The notes under the pieces: generated by a model | Database searches by the model: none | Seen by the model: the letters and a program-made list of their open reading frames with translations, nothing else | What the model was told of the DNA's origin: nothing | Program-made: the position numbers and the translations under genes | Source of the DNA: Gymnopilus junonius | Taxonomy: Eukaryota; Basidiomycota; Agaricomycetes; Agaricales; Galerinaceae | Assembly (NCBI GenBank): GCA_015501075.1 | Contig: JADNYJ010000014.1 | Span: forward strand, 364,094 to 428,093 | Length of the DNA stretch: 64,000 nt | Reading direction: 5' to 3' | Part shown: positions 25,534-37,426 of the stretch, in pieces | Position numbering within the stretch: the first letter of the stretch is position 1 | Layout: every line of letters begins with the position of its first letter

Positions 25534-26452
25534 GATCAGTAAGAAAATACCTCTATATTACTTACTCCGAAGCCGTTTCTCTCTCTTCAATTTCTAGATG
25601 TTGGCGTTTCTTCATTCGCTTGTGATTTATTACTTATTTTTTTTCCGGTATTGCTATCCAGTATACTCGCGCCTCATCTTAGCGTACGAATGTAACCACA
25701 AAACAAAACAAAAATTCCTCGGAGAGATTTCTCTGGAGTTATATAGCTCAGCATAACACTTTCAAAGGTTGCAATGCGGCTTTGAGGAGGGCCAACCGAC
25801 CGATACTCCGAATTGAGGCTATACTTAGCCGATTGCGCCACATTGAATCGGGTAACCATGTATCTTTCTTTCACTTACTCAACGTGTTTCGTCTCTGCAG
25901 CCCCGTCGAAATGTTGCAGGGACACTAGAATAGCGGAGTTACTGTGTCTTTGGTCTACTTATTTGCGTACTCTGGGCGACGGATTCGAGTTTTTAGAGTA
26001 CGACGTTCGATTCTAACTTGCTGAAGATCTGCATATCATATGTATTATCGACAAGAAGGAACTATAACTCTCCGTCCATCTCTTATACAAGTACGCGTCT
26101 CGGAAGATGTATAACTGTTGACTTCAGACCCATTCCAGCCCGTCACTGACTGACAGGAGGGACAGGTAGGATTGTCTGAATCGCCGATCAAGGCGGCGGT
26201 ATGATCTGCGTTGAATAACCACCAAAATTAGTTCCGACCGCTATAGACTATACTCTCTCCTGGCATCGCATGAACCGCAAGCCATTAAGTCGCAAATTAC
26301 AATGGCAATGTAGACTTAAAATATAAGCACTGGATTAAAACAGGACAACTTAAAAGTATACTTGCGTATTTATCCCTCCCTTCAAGAAGCCGGTCTTCAA
26401 CTGTTCCTCCTTTTCTTCTTTTCGCAGACGCTGGTCGTTGCTGCTATTTTCT
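25534..26452. other. intergenic region
   Basis: A 0.9 kb spacer, AT-rich, with only short unsupported frames on both strands. A TATA-like stretch (AAAATATAAG) lies near 26318-26327, about 130 bp before the next start codon, and a CT-rich tract follows at about 26371-26430. Confidence 0.4.
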
Positions 26453-27662
26453 ATGTCTCGAACAGGCCTCGTTCCCCTCTTTTTTGTTTTCGCTTTTATT
26501 GGTCTCGTGGCATGTGCTCCTCTACCGGGACATTTATCCAGGTAAGTAGCACACCTTAATTATTGGCATAATCAGTGGGAACTCAATACTGATTTGTTTA
26601 TGGACAGCTTGGTCGAGCGCTATGACAATTATAAAGAAGACCTCCCCAGCCGGTCTTTAAGTGTAAATTTCCAACGAGAGTACGATGACGCAGCTCCCGC
26701 ATTCTACGCCAAGGTAATTTTATCTCACTGGCCAACATCGACGAGTTTCATGAAGGATATACAGCGCGACTTCCCTTTCTTCCTGAAGAGTCGCGATTTC
26801 GAACTAGGACACGGGAATCAATACAGCAAGGTGCGCTGAATGATTTTAGAAGCAGCAGGACCTTTCTGATGAAAGTTCCGCCATTCAGCGCGCTTCCTAC
26901 AACCTGTTTGAGCGTGACTATGACCAAGAAAAATACGACTCCTTCAGAAAGGTGGGCAGAGCAAGGCTAAACACTGGAGATTGACCTGACCCCACACAGC
27001 GCGCCGAGCTTGATTCTCCAGCCCTCTCTCTCAGCAAACGCAACATATTTTCAAAAATCCGCAACGCCTTCCACAAAGCATTCCATAAAGTCTCACAAAC
27101 CTTCCACAAAGCCGCTTCAGCCATCAAATCAATCGCCCACAAAGCCCAACAATCGTTCAGAAGAGTCGGAAACACCATGCGCGGCGGGTTTGTCAACATG
27201 GGCAATAAGATGAACAAGGGCTTCCAAAAGGTCGGGCAGGCAGCCAAGAAGGTCGGCAAGTTCTTCAAGGACAATGGGCTCAAGATCGCCAAAGTCGGAC
27301 TCAAGTTTATCGCAGCAGGTGCTACGGCCGCTGGGAAGATCATCAAGTTCATTCCGGGTGTGGGTACGGCGGTTGGTATAGCTTTGAAGGGAATTGCGAT
27401 GGGTGCGAATATTGGATCTGACCATATTCATGCTAACCTCGGCGGCACACTGGGGAAAATAACCAACGGGTTGGACTATGTCATTAGCCCTATAGGTCAG
27501 TACGGTGATGACTACGATATCGATGTTATGCAATTTTCTGGAGACGTGAACTGACTTTGACTTGAATTTTCTGTAGGAACTGGCGCCAAGAAGTTGGGTG
27601 CTCCAGGAGCGAAAGAAGTCGTCGCGGATATTTTCACGAGAGGGCTTTTGAAACTTAACTGA
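26453..27662 (+). CDS. secreted Kex2-site protein with basic amphipathic C-terminal domain
   Basis: I do not recognise a named family. Six exons (26453-26541, 26608-26713, 26765-26830, 26889-26951, 27000-27495, 27577-27662) join in frame to 301 aa. The first 22 or so residues form a signal peptide (MSRTGLVPLFFVFAFIGLVA, then CAP). Exons 2, 3 and 4 each end in AAG and the next exon starts with CGC, so three phase-0 introns split Lys-Arg pairs: YAK/RDF, YSK/RAS, FRK/RAE. A fourth pair, SLSKRN, lies within exon 5. The spaced segments share aromatic and Asp-rich wording (FQREYDD, FERDYDQE). After the last Lys-Arg, about 190 residues are Lys/Arg-rich and amphipathic, then Gly/Ala-rich and hydrophobic (GVGTAVGIALKGIAMGA). 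This fits a secretory precursor cut by Kex2 that releases short peptides and a cationic, membrane-active domain. Function is inference. Confidence 0.75.
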
Positions 27663-27870
27663 AGGCCATTCGAACGGAGCTTGTCAGTGTGACTGGTGCC
27701 AAGGAAGTCTTGCTTAGTATCCTGTCGTTCACAATTGCTAGCCTAAGATCATCGATAATATACAATATCACTGTAATTTATAATACACGAAAGTGAGCCA
27801 ACCTTTAATGCGAACACAAAAGCGACAAAACACACCTTCATATGCAAATTGACCGCACTCCACTCGAAGC

Positions 27871-30800
27871 TCAGGCAACATACAAATACCTATTCCTATC
27901 CTCGGTACTTCTCTTTAAATACTCCTGCTCAACAAGCGCATCGATCCTTTTCTTGATCGTCTCGACCTGCGGCACGAAGTGGCTCTTGACAGCATCGATC
28001 GTGGCCGCCTTGAGCTGCTCATAGCTCATCTCCTTCTTGGCTTTCATCACGCGCACGATGGCCGCGTCGAGGTAGTGTTTGCGGTCACCTTCGATTGACG
28101 CGTTTGTGCGTTTAGATTCTTCCGGCTGGAGGTGGTGGAAAAGGGGTATCATAAGAGAAAAGAGAGGAAGAAGAAGCAATGATACGCACTGAAACCTTCG
28201 CCTGAATAGAATTAATATGCACCACATGATGCGGATCGTGAAAGTCTGCATTGAACCTAAACACATCCATATCATCCACGTCCTTGCCAACTGGATCTTC
28301 TTGAGCACTTTCTTCTTCCCACACGCCAAGCTCTGCAGAGTCCTCTTCAGATCTGTTTCCTCTAAAAAAGTAGAAGAATCGTCATCAGCACCAGCACATA
28401 GCACACATTGCAAAGCCCAAAATCATGCCAAAATGGACATCCGCATCGGACTAGAGTAGAAATACCTAAGTTAGAAGTAACTCACCCATATTTGTCCGTT
28501 CCTTGATATCCCCATACCCAATCTCCACCTCCTCATTGAACAACAATAACACTAAGGCCTGGTACATGCTAACTGACAACTCTTTGATCCCAGGTCCGAA
28601 CCGCGCTTTGAGGGTCACAGTCCCCAGGGAGTGATCCCAGTCCAACACGTACCCCGAGTGCTTGGATTTGTAGTATTCGGCGTATTTGGTTAGTTGTTCT
28701 TGCATCTGTTGATTGGTGGGTATTAGTAAAGAGTAAAGTCCATGTAAGTAGAATAAGGAAGGACAAGGAAAATAGAAAACGAGAAACGTACATCAGGAGG
28801 TAAATCGACCGTATATTTTTGCACGGAGAACGGCCACGCGCTACGCTGGAGGACCATCGCGTTCAACTTGAGCCGGGACTATCTTCCGGCAACCGAGAGT
28901 GATACTCGCGCATCGATTCCCTCGAGAGAGCAGATCCTTGAACATATCCTCGCCCATCCCGAACTCGGGGTCATAATCTTAAAAAAAGGGCCACACAACC
29001 AGCGTCAGGAAAAAAAAGGAAGGCACAGAGAGAGCGCAACAAAACACATACTCTCTTTCAATCTCTTCAACATCGCCTTCTCAAAATCATCGCTCGCACT
29101 CTTACCCAACAACAACCTCTTCGCTAAACTCCTGTGATAAAATGTCCTAAACACGTCTTTATCATCCGTGAACCTGTACAGCCCTAGCACCCTATCCAAC
29201 AGCGCCTGGAAGTCGGTGTCAGATGCCTTTCCTTGGCCCTTGCGCATCGCTTTGTCAAGGTACTTGGCGAGCATCTCGGCGGGTGCGGAGCGTCGCGCTT
29301 TGAACCCGGTGGTAAAGGCATCGGTGAGCGCGTAGTGGAATTGTTGGTCCGGCTGTTTGGCAGGCAGGATGCTGGTGGTCGCGAGTGCGGAGGCCCCGGG
29401 CGTTGGTGCAGACGGCTGGGGTGGGTTCGATGTGGTGCTTGTCATGTTGGTTTTGTCAGTGAGGAAAGCAGAGGCGACAACGTCGTCTGAGAGCTGCTTG
29501 AAGTCAAGGAGTCGTAGCACCATTTCGTCGTCCTTGTCGACGTCTTTGACAATGCTGGCCACTGTTGTCTACATAGCCGTCGCTGTCAGCAAAAAAAATA
29601 TGGTAAAAGTCGAAAAATGTAATTTACCCTGATATATGCGCTAAATGCGTTCACTAATGGTTTGAGGCCGTCTACCCTCGAGAACAAATCGTACATAGCC
29701 CCCAAGGTCGAGAAGTCCTTGGACTCCATATATCCAGGTAAAGCTGTCCAGCAAGTTCAGCCAATCATCAATAACTCAAGGCAGAAAACACCTACTCGAA
29801 CCAGCAAGCCAGTCCAGCTTGCCTCCCCACAAAGCATGCTCTGTAATTTCTCTGAGTATGCCCCATGTCGGCAAAGGCAGAACCGCCTTCGACCTCGCCG
29901 CTTCCTTATTGATCCTTGCTCGGGCATAGTTGAAGAACGCCTTTGGATCGTCTTTGAGTTGCGTAGCTTTCTTCGACGACTCTTCAAGGTAAAAGTTCTG
30001 CGTGACATTGACGTAGTGCTCTTCGAATGCAGAGTACTGGTGATGTCTAACGAGATGGCTGATCAGATCTAAGATCGCTTTGCGGTCGCGGTGTTCTCGT
30101 CTGAGCGAATATAGTCAGCGGCATGTCTCGTGTTGGTGTGTATTTTCTTACCCATTTTCTCGTTCCCAGATCAGCCAGTCTTTCACACCGTTTCTCAACC
30201 TCTCCATGAGTTGGGCACTCCCAAAAATGCGATCGCCGATGAGCGAGTAAGCTAGATCCCTGTTGACGTGTTATTAGGGTTTTCTGTAGGTATAAGGATA
30301 CGTACTTCACGGACAAGACATCCTTCTCTTGGGCAACGTAAACTTGGTCTAGATAGGTCAATAGAGATTTGAGGAGGGTCTGAAACGCCGTCTATTAATC
30401 ACAAATCCTTTTCAACAGAGTTTCGAACTTACGACTTCGCCTTCAAACCACTTTAAAGCATTATTGAACGACGCAATCCACACAGTATCCTTCTCCGTAG
30501 AATTTGTAAGGCTTCTTGACAGTTGGCTAATGGACTGTTCGAGCTCTATCTTGAGACCGTTGTACACATCCTCTCCGCGATGAGAGACGGTCACCAACGA
30601 GCGACAGGCGTTGTAAATACCCTCATAGGTCGCAGGGATCATGTCAATGGGCCCAGGATCGCGAGACAAAAGGGCCTTGATGGATCTTCGGACAAGTACC
30701 AGTTGTTCGTTTACAGGATATGATTTGCTCTCTGCAGAGCTATCAACATCCTCTGCCCAAGAGACAATAATTCACGCACTATATTCGCCAATAACCTGTA

Positions 30801-30999
30801 CCTGAATGGGACCTATGGATGCTTTTGCAATCTTGGGCCTAGAAGCGGAAGCAGAGTCAGAGTCGGCGGTCAACCGAGCCACTTTGTGAGGAGGAGAAGC
30901 CGACCCGTCATCCAGCGATCCCGCCAGTACTGTTGGTCGTATTGACGAAAACCCATTAGAGGTCTTTGGCAGTGATAAAAGCTCAAAGACGCTCGTCAT
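27871..30999 (-). CDS. CUL4: cullin 4 (CRL4 scaffold)
   Basis: A cullin scaffold that joins DDB1-type adaptors to the Rbx1 RING in CRL4 ubiquitin ligases. The start at 30999 gives MTSVFELLSLPKTSNGFSSI and a low-complexity tail. The cullin repeats and homology domain then run through a dozen or so exons, including DDKDVFRTFYHRSLAKRLLL and KYAEYYKSKHSG. The DVFRFNADFHDP block is typical of CUL4 rather than CUL1 or CUL3. The C-terminal winged helix has DAAIVRVMKAKKEMSYEQL, with the Lys expected to receive Nedd8, and the ending NRYLYVA with TGA at 27871. Some poly(A)-like intron tracts occur, but no lesion was seen. Its deneddylase subunit CSN7 is encoded at 14-15 kb. Confidence 0.9.
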
Positions 31000-31562
31000 T
31001 ATGATCAATGCCAGTGAGAACAGAAAATGACTAACTCTGCTCCTCTTGAATCTTCGGCTCGCCGGATTCCCGTGCCAGGTCACGCCAACGCGTCGCTTTT
31101 CATCCACTCTCCTTGTCAATGTTTAGACTCGCCAGACTCTTTGTTTCTTACAACAAAACTGGGAGACTTCTGATCATAACGTCAACCATGGTTAGTTGGC
31201 CCACGGAACCTGGACTTGGAGGCTACTTATGACCGACGCCGACGTTATGAAGGCTGCTAGCTAAGGCTACTTATGACCCAATACTCTTTCTTAACCATAT
31301 CTGGGCCATGGTGCACAATCAACACAAAAGGCTGCAGCAAAAAATCGGCCCAAATGACAATGGCCAGGATTTCCTTTGCAATTTTACAAGGGCTTAAATC
31401 GATCGCAGAGATAGGCCATGAGTCAACAATGCTAAAGTTTTCTTGCAGAAATTTATTTAATCAAACGAGATTCGCCACTTGAAGAACACAACTCAAGACA
31501 CCCAACCCGGCTGAAGGATCAGAAGACGAAACTCCACCCCTTATACCCAACAAAACAATATT
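31000..31562. other. divergent promoter region
   Basis: Spacer between CUL4 (-) and the acidic hypothetical gene (+). A 14-nt direct repeat, GGCTACTTATGACC, occurs twice (about 31221 and 31266). Nothing else was recognised. Confidence 0.4.
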
Positions 31563-32726
31563 ATGGACGTCGATTATGAAGATGAATATGAATATGAAGA
31601 CGGGTACGAAGGCGAAGGCGAAAATGAAGACGAAGATACAGATCAAAACCAAGATCAAGGCAGACACGAATACGTGGAACCACCCAGGATCCCCGATTGT
31701 ATCGTGTATATTTCTCCTGGAGTATGGGCTAGGGTAGCTCCCTCCGACACCAACATAGGCACACACACTCGTTGGATGTACGGATATCATCTCCCCATTC
31801 TCCCGCCCTTGAAAGTTTCACATCCAGAACCATACGTAGACGAAAGCGAAGACGAAGGCAAAGTAAAAGTCGAGCCTGCCACAGACCCCGTCCTCTATCG
31901 CACCGTCTTCGGTGGCGATTCGTCCCTTTCGTCCTTCTCGTCCTTCTCGTCTCTCGATTCCGCTGGCCGGTCTGGTGCCTCTTTCTCCGATCTCAGTTCC
32001 ACCCAACTCTCTCCTACCACCAGTTATGAAATCCTCTCTTCTCCTCCAGCAAGTATTCAAACTTTCAACACGCCCTCAGCTCCAAACCGTGTGCCGCAAA
32101 CACCTTCCAGGTCTCGCCGCCGCCGTGGCAAGCGAAAGGCACCAGTCACAAAACCAGCCCCAGCCATCGCACGTCCTACTAGCCCCGGTTCTGGTCCCAT
32201 TCGTACTCGTAGTCCAAGGAGCCCGAGACCACTAGGCCGTGCTCCTACCCAACAATGGACCACCGACGCTACTGGCAACCCCGTCTCAGCTACGGCTGGC
32301 CTTGGCAATTTCAGCCCCGTTCGGCCCCTCGTTCGGAGCAACCCATTTTACAAGCCCGTAGAGCGGGGTGGCCCAAAACCAGCCGACTTATATAGGATTC
32401 ATGCCGATCAGCTCGTCCTGTTAATGGCTCAAGGTAAACAAGTTGCCCAGATTGTCAAAGTGGAAGGGGACGATAACGAGTCCGACATGCTCAGGGGCGC
32501 CTCTGAGATGAGACCTATACCTACCAGGCCTGCACCTGCGGCTCCCACCGCTGAATGCTCGAACCATCATTATATGCTCGGACCGGAGAGGCAGAGCACA
32601 GAGATCATCGACCACGAGACGTTCAATCCTGGTCCGGCTGAAGTGGTAGGTGTATACCCTTCGGAGTGGGTCAGATGCCAGATGATCCAGAAGGCGGGTG
32701 GTCGTGTCCCTACTGATCCTATTTGA
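31563..32726 (+). CDS. hypothetical acidic protein, intronless
   Basis: A single open frame of 387 codons with no intron, unusual among the neighbours. The N terminus is a repetitive acidic run (DVDYEDEYEYEDGYEGEGEN). A short ordered-looking block follows: PRIPDCIVYISPGVWARVAP and THTRWMYGYHLPILPP. The middle is Ser/Pro-rich with a basic patch (RSRRRRGKRKAP). The C-terminal part looks folded again (ADLYRIHADQLVLLMAQGKQ; VGVYPSEWVRCQMIQKAGGR). I do not know the family. The ATG at 31563 is the first in the frame. Composition suggests a nuclear or RNA-associated protein, by inference only. Confidence 0.7.
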   Translation: MDVDYEDEYEYEDGYEGEGENEDEDTDQNQDQGRHEYVEPPRIPDCIVYISPGVWARVAPSDTNIGTHTRWMYGYHLPILPPLKVSHPEPYVDESEDEGKVKVEPATDPVLYRTVFGGDSSLSSFSSFSSLDSAGRSGASFSDLSSTQLSPTTSYEILSSPPASIQTFNTPSAPNRVPQTPSRSRRRRGKRKAPVTKPAPAIARPTSPGSGPIRTRSPRSPRPLGRAPTQQWTTDATGNPVSATAGLGNFSPVRPLVRSNPFYKPVERGGPKPADLYRIHADQLVLLMAQGKQVAQIVKVEGDDNESDMLRGASEMRPIPTRPAPAAPTAECSNHHYMLGPERQSTEIIDHETFNPGPAEVVGVYPSEWVRCQMIQKAGGRVPTDPI

Positions 32727-33756
32727 CAGTAACTAGGTCTTCTTTTCCTCGATCTCGTTCTTGCCCTTGCTCTCGGGTCGACTCAGGCTGGGTTTGATAT
32801 CCTCGCCGTGTATTATTATGTTTTGCTCACCACACGCCACTCCTTTGTATTATGTTGAATCCTGTCCTTTTTTTGTGGTCCTTTTTTGTTTCCTTTTATT
32901 TTAATCCCTGTATTTTATCCTTAATACTAATAAATCCTTGTTGACCAAGGCAATCATTGTGACTTCAAATAATGAACAGGTATGCTTGTACTATCCTTGA
33001 TCGGGAGTTTGATTCGATGGGGAGTTTGAAACGGGCCCATTTCTACACCTCTAACTCATTCCCAGGTCCTGAAAAATTTGCAATAAATACATCAGCATGT
33101 TATCTCCATGCCTATGTGCTTAGTTTTGCGAAAACGTAAAGAGGAGGAGAGAAAGTCCTGACATACAAAGTTCATTACACCAAATAAGGCAAATGTAACA
33201 TAGTTGTTTACTAGATCTAGTCAGATCCTGCAAACTAATTAACATGAAACTTGGTAGAAAGGTTTAAAACACTTATGCCACTAATAATCTCAAATTACAA
33301 GGCAACCGCTGAAGTATTGATTTGCAAAAGTTACAAATACCGTCTGAGGCGCATTTTGCAGTGACAAAGCGTGACGATCCCCTGCGAAAGTTTGTCTCAC
33401 GCCCCACCAAATCAATCGTGACGTACCGTGACGGCCATTTCATTCTCCCTATGTTTTTGCATTCCGAGATGCGGAAACCCTTTTACACCTCCCACAGCAT
33501 ATTTTCAGCTCAATTTTATTGACAGGCTTGTTCAAAACTAAAAGTTGTATGTCTATATTAAATTTCAGCTTACGCTCTGTGGTTGGTGATTTTATAGTGA
33601 TTTTTCTTTCACGTGGTTTCAAACTCCCGACGAAGCATAGTAACGCATATCATGGGAAAGCACTCGGCAGTTTTGACAGATCGACAGGTAGCGAGACAAC
33701 TTGAAGCAAACATCAATACCTCTTCTTTCTCACTACCATCACCGTTACCTACCAGA
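32727..33756. other. intergenic region
   Basis: A 1 kb spacer. T-rich sequence after 32860 and an AATAAA at 32929-32934 probably form the 3' end of the acidic gene. The sequence GGGAGTTTGA near 33003-33030 reappears inverted as TCAAACTCCC near 33620. Short unsupported frames only. Confidence 0.4.
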
Positions 33757-35031
33757 ATGGTTATGCCATTCCTCGACTGTCCACTGCCAGCAGAAATCCT
33801 CACAGAAATCCTCAAATTTGTCCACCCTCTGGACCAAGGAGCGTTTTCTTTGTCTTCTCAACTTCTCCGGAAGTACACTCTGCCCTTCATATTCGGGCAT
33901 CTTCAGTATACAGGCAATATTATACCTAAAATACGCAACATTCACCAGGCAAGAAAAGATGTGAAAGGATCAGTACGGTTCGCTTATTCAATTTGCATCT
34001 GACGATTTTATTCTTCATATTACTAACAACTGTCTACATAGAAAGCTTGAACTGAAGGCAAAGTGGGTGAACAATAAAGAGGGCAAAGATAGCAATATTC
34101 TCTTCCATTTCTTGGCAACCCTGCCAAATTTACACACCTTCAGTTACGGTCAAAAGGGAGATCTCGTGCGAATGGCAGATTTACCTCTTCTGATCAATTC
34201 CGTCCAACATGCCCCTCTCCGTAACTTCACGCTGAATACTGGATACGTCGATGAAGTCGAAGGAACGCCTAAATTAGGTCTCGCTAGCCTGGAGTCGCTC
34301 AGCATTATAAACTGGAATTTCGTCCAATATTCCACCCGGAAAGCTCCTTGGCTTATTTATATGAACTTATTCGGCCATCACTCAGCACCCTAGTGGAACT
34401 TAAGATTAAGAGTTCGCTTGAATTACCCTGCCTGGATGTTGACATACAGTTCTTGAGACCTGCTGGAGATACTTTGCGATCTTTTGAATGCACCTTTCCC
34501 AGCGGCAATGAAAGCGTCCTTGATATCATCCCAGACATATTTCCCAATTTAACCAAGCTCGCCATTACATGGAGCAATTTCTCCTCCCATTCTCTCCCAT
34601 GGAAGGTCAGATTTACCCTTGATTATACGTCGTATTCAATAAAATTGACTTAGCAGGGCGCACACATAAAATCTCTCTCTAGAAACAAGAACCTCGAAGA
34701 CCTCATGCTTTCTTCAGACTTCGAAATGGTCTCTAAAGATACCTGGACAGAGGAGTTCGATGATAACTATACTGCTTGGTATATCCGATGCTACGAACGA
34801 CGTCTCAAAGCGACCCAAGATATTGCGCCAGCTTGTCCACGACTTCGACGATGTACCTGGGTTCAACTGGGCGTAGATAGCCTCGATTTATTCATTGAAC
34901 ACCCCTTTGTCATCCAGGAGCAGATTTCAGGCAGCGAAAGGGAAATGGTTAAAAGGGTTGTACGGGGTGTCAAACAGAATTGGATGGGTCGGGATTATAT
35001 GGATGGGAGTACTGGAGACATCGTAGTATAG
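33757..35031 (+). pseudogene. F-box-like protein gene (copy A), one frameshift
   Basis: The first exon starts MVMPFLDCPLPAEILTEILK and matches an F-box-like domain (PLPAEILTEIL, then LSSQLLRKYTLPFIFGHL). It ends in KDVKGSVR at a GTTCGC donor. The next exon (about 34042 on) encodes KLELKAKWVNNKEGKDSN and Leu-rich segments. At about 34335-34350 the frame changes: homology continues as LAYLYELIRPSLSTLVELKI one frame over, while the decayed paralogue at 59641 runs straight through the same point in a single frame. A further intron (after SLPWK) leads to the last exon, ending GSTGDIVV at 35031. Apart from the single shift everything is open, so this may be a very young pseudogene or a base error in an intact gene. 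Confidence 0.6.
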
Positions 35032-35316
35032 GCCACGTAAGACATACAATTTCAAATACAGCGACTGTCAAAGAATGACAAGACTGGCAAGCAAGATAAA
35101 GTGAAAGCTAGAATAAGAAATAGTCTTCTAGACTGACTGACGGTGCATGACACATGTGGTTGACGCCAGGGTTGAAACGTTGACGCTGCGGGCAGAAAAC
35201 CGTTCTTTCAAGTTCGGTTATTTCGGTTATCAAGAAGCAGCCTTGGCCTGCTCCGTACGGAATTATATCGTCTTGACCTCATCTTTCACATCAGCCACCA
35301 CCATCCAGCCGCGGAA

Positions 35317-37426
35317 ATGCTTTTACGAAGCCTGATTATAGTATTCTCTTCCTTCATCTCTGTATCCAGGGCACAGGAAAAAGTTTTTAGCGCATATGGC
35401 AAGTTCGGTCTATCTGGCACAAGAGCGTTTATTCAAACCGACGCGTAATAGGTGGTCGCCAATCCTATGACGAGAGCCTCTTCTCCCCGTTAGAACGGCT
35501 TTCAGTGTTATCCGAATCAGAGTTCACCACACTTGGACACCCTGCATTCCCCAAGTACAATGTCAGAGTCAAAAAGTCGCATTTCTGTGACGGTACTGTG
35601 AAGTAGAAACTCAACCACCTCGTTATCGGGAGCCATTTCCTTATATCACGATTTATATCAGCTCATATACAGGTTACATTGACGTAGAAGCCCGTCATCT
35701 TTTCTTTTATTTCTTTGAAAGCAGAAATGATCCAGACAAAGACGACGTAATCTTTTGGACAAATGGAGGGCCTGGAGGCTCTTCCTCTTGTGGGCTTTTC
35801 ATGGAACTCGGTCTGCACCCCCTACAGTTCTCTGCACATCAAACGACTTATAGTGCTTTTAAAGGACCCTGCAGAGTACTGGACTCTACCGGACCGAAAT
35901 ATCACCCTGAATCCTGGAACTCGAATGCAAATATATTTTTCATTGACCAGCCAATTGGCGTTGGATTTTCTTACGCAGATTACGGAGAATATGTCGTATG
36001 TGCTTCGAAACGATCTATTATTTATTTATTTCTTCTGAAATTGGTGGCTCATTGATATTTAGAGCACAACAGAGGAATCGGCGAAAGACATTTCAGCCTT
36101 CGTTGCTATTTTCTTTCAGCACTTCACGAATTTCAAGGGCAGGGGCTTCCACATGGCAGGAGAGTCCTACGGAGTGAGTACTTGAACGAAATGTGGCTCT
36201 CAAGGTGACCGTATCCGCATTTGCAGGGACGCTATGTACCGGTATATGCAGCGGAAATATACGACCAGAACAAGAAATTGGTCGAGGCTGGGATGACACC
36301 TATTAATCTTACCTCCGTTATGATTGGTAAGTCTATGTCGATTTTTATTCGAAATTTTTTGGGTGCGACATATGGTCTTTGAGGAAACGGAATCTTCGAT
36401 TTCTATACCCAGATAACATCTCTTTACGACATGGCCTGCACGCGTTCTTCTGTGGACCCAGTCCTTGACATAGGGTAAGCTTTGTGGACTCTCTTTTTCG
36501 ATCGCTGGTTGATATCAACCGTGTTCACAGAACGTGCGTTCGCATGAAGCAAGCCGTATGCTATCTATTCTTATAAATTATGACTTCTGGACTTAAAATG
36601 ATTAGCTTCCAAGATGCAGCAAGTGGCTAAAAGCATCATGCATCGACCCGTTCGACGCTATCAGCTGCAATGCAGCGAACATGTTCTGTGAAGAAGCACT
36701 TGCTGCTCCTTTCACTGCCGCAGGTACCTACAAGGCAATGGGGCTTTTTTAATGTCTCCTGATTTATATCGGTATTGTAGGGAAAAACCCTTACGATCTT
36801 ACTCGCGACTGTGAAACGAATGACACGTTATGCTACCCTGCCATCAAGTAACCCAACTACTCCCTTCCAGAAAAAGGGTAAATTTAATGTTCAAAATAAC
36901 TTGATTTCAGGTACATCGAAGATTACCTTTCCCTTCCTTCCACCCGCTCCATACTTGGTATCCCAGCAGACCGCAACTACTCCTTCTACTCCCCAGAAGT
37001 TGGGTCAGCATTCGGTTCGAGCCTCGATGAATTTCATCCCACCTATCCACACATCGGCGCCCTACTCGATCGTGGCGTCCGCGCACTCATCTACGTGGGC
37101 AAGTATGATTGGATTTGTAATTACATAGGAAACGAGATGTGGCTGCTTGGAGATAATTTTGCTGCTAGCTGGCGGGGTGGAGAAGCGTGGAGAAGCGAGC
37201 AGGCCAAGGTGGGTGAATGGAAGGTTGATGGAAGAAAGGCTGGTGATAAGAGGAGTTTTGGAGGACTGACGTATGCGACTGTTGAGGCCGCGGGACATAT
37301 GGTGAGTGCAGAACATATATTATACTTTGAGATGGTCCTTATACTTGACCTCGTACCAAGGTGCCTTATGACAAACCAAAGGAGGCTTTGGAGCTCATCA
37401 ACAACTGGTTGAAAAATGATCTATAA
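35317..37426 (+). CDS. serine carboxypeptidase, peptidase family S10 (copy A)
   Basis: A secreted or vacuolar carboxypeptidase of the CPY type that removes C-terminal residues. The start ATG gives a signal peptide (MLLRSLIIVFSSFISVSRAQ). Intron 1 (35399-35451) starts with GCAAGT and is a GC-AG intron that joins in frame to SYDESLFSPLERLSVLSES. Family blocks follow: [59 protein letters not shown] (nucleophile Ser), GKYDWICNYIGNEMW (Asp) and [18 protein letters not shown] (His). The near-invariant Cys of GGPGCSS is Gly here, with a new Cys four residues later. An intron near 36848-36909 is absent from copy B at 55358. All three catalytic residues are present and every junction I checked keeps frame, so it is probably active. 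Confidence 0.85.
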
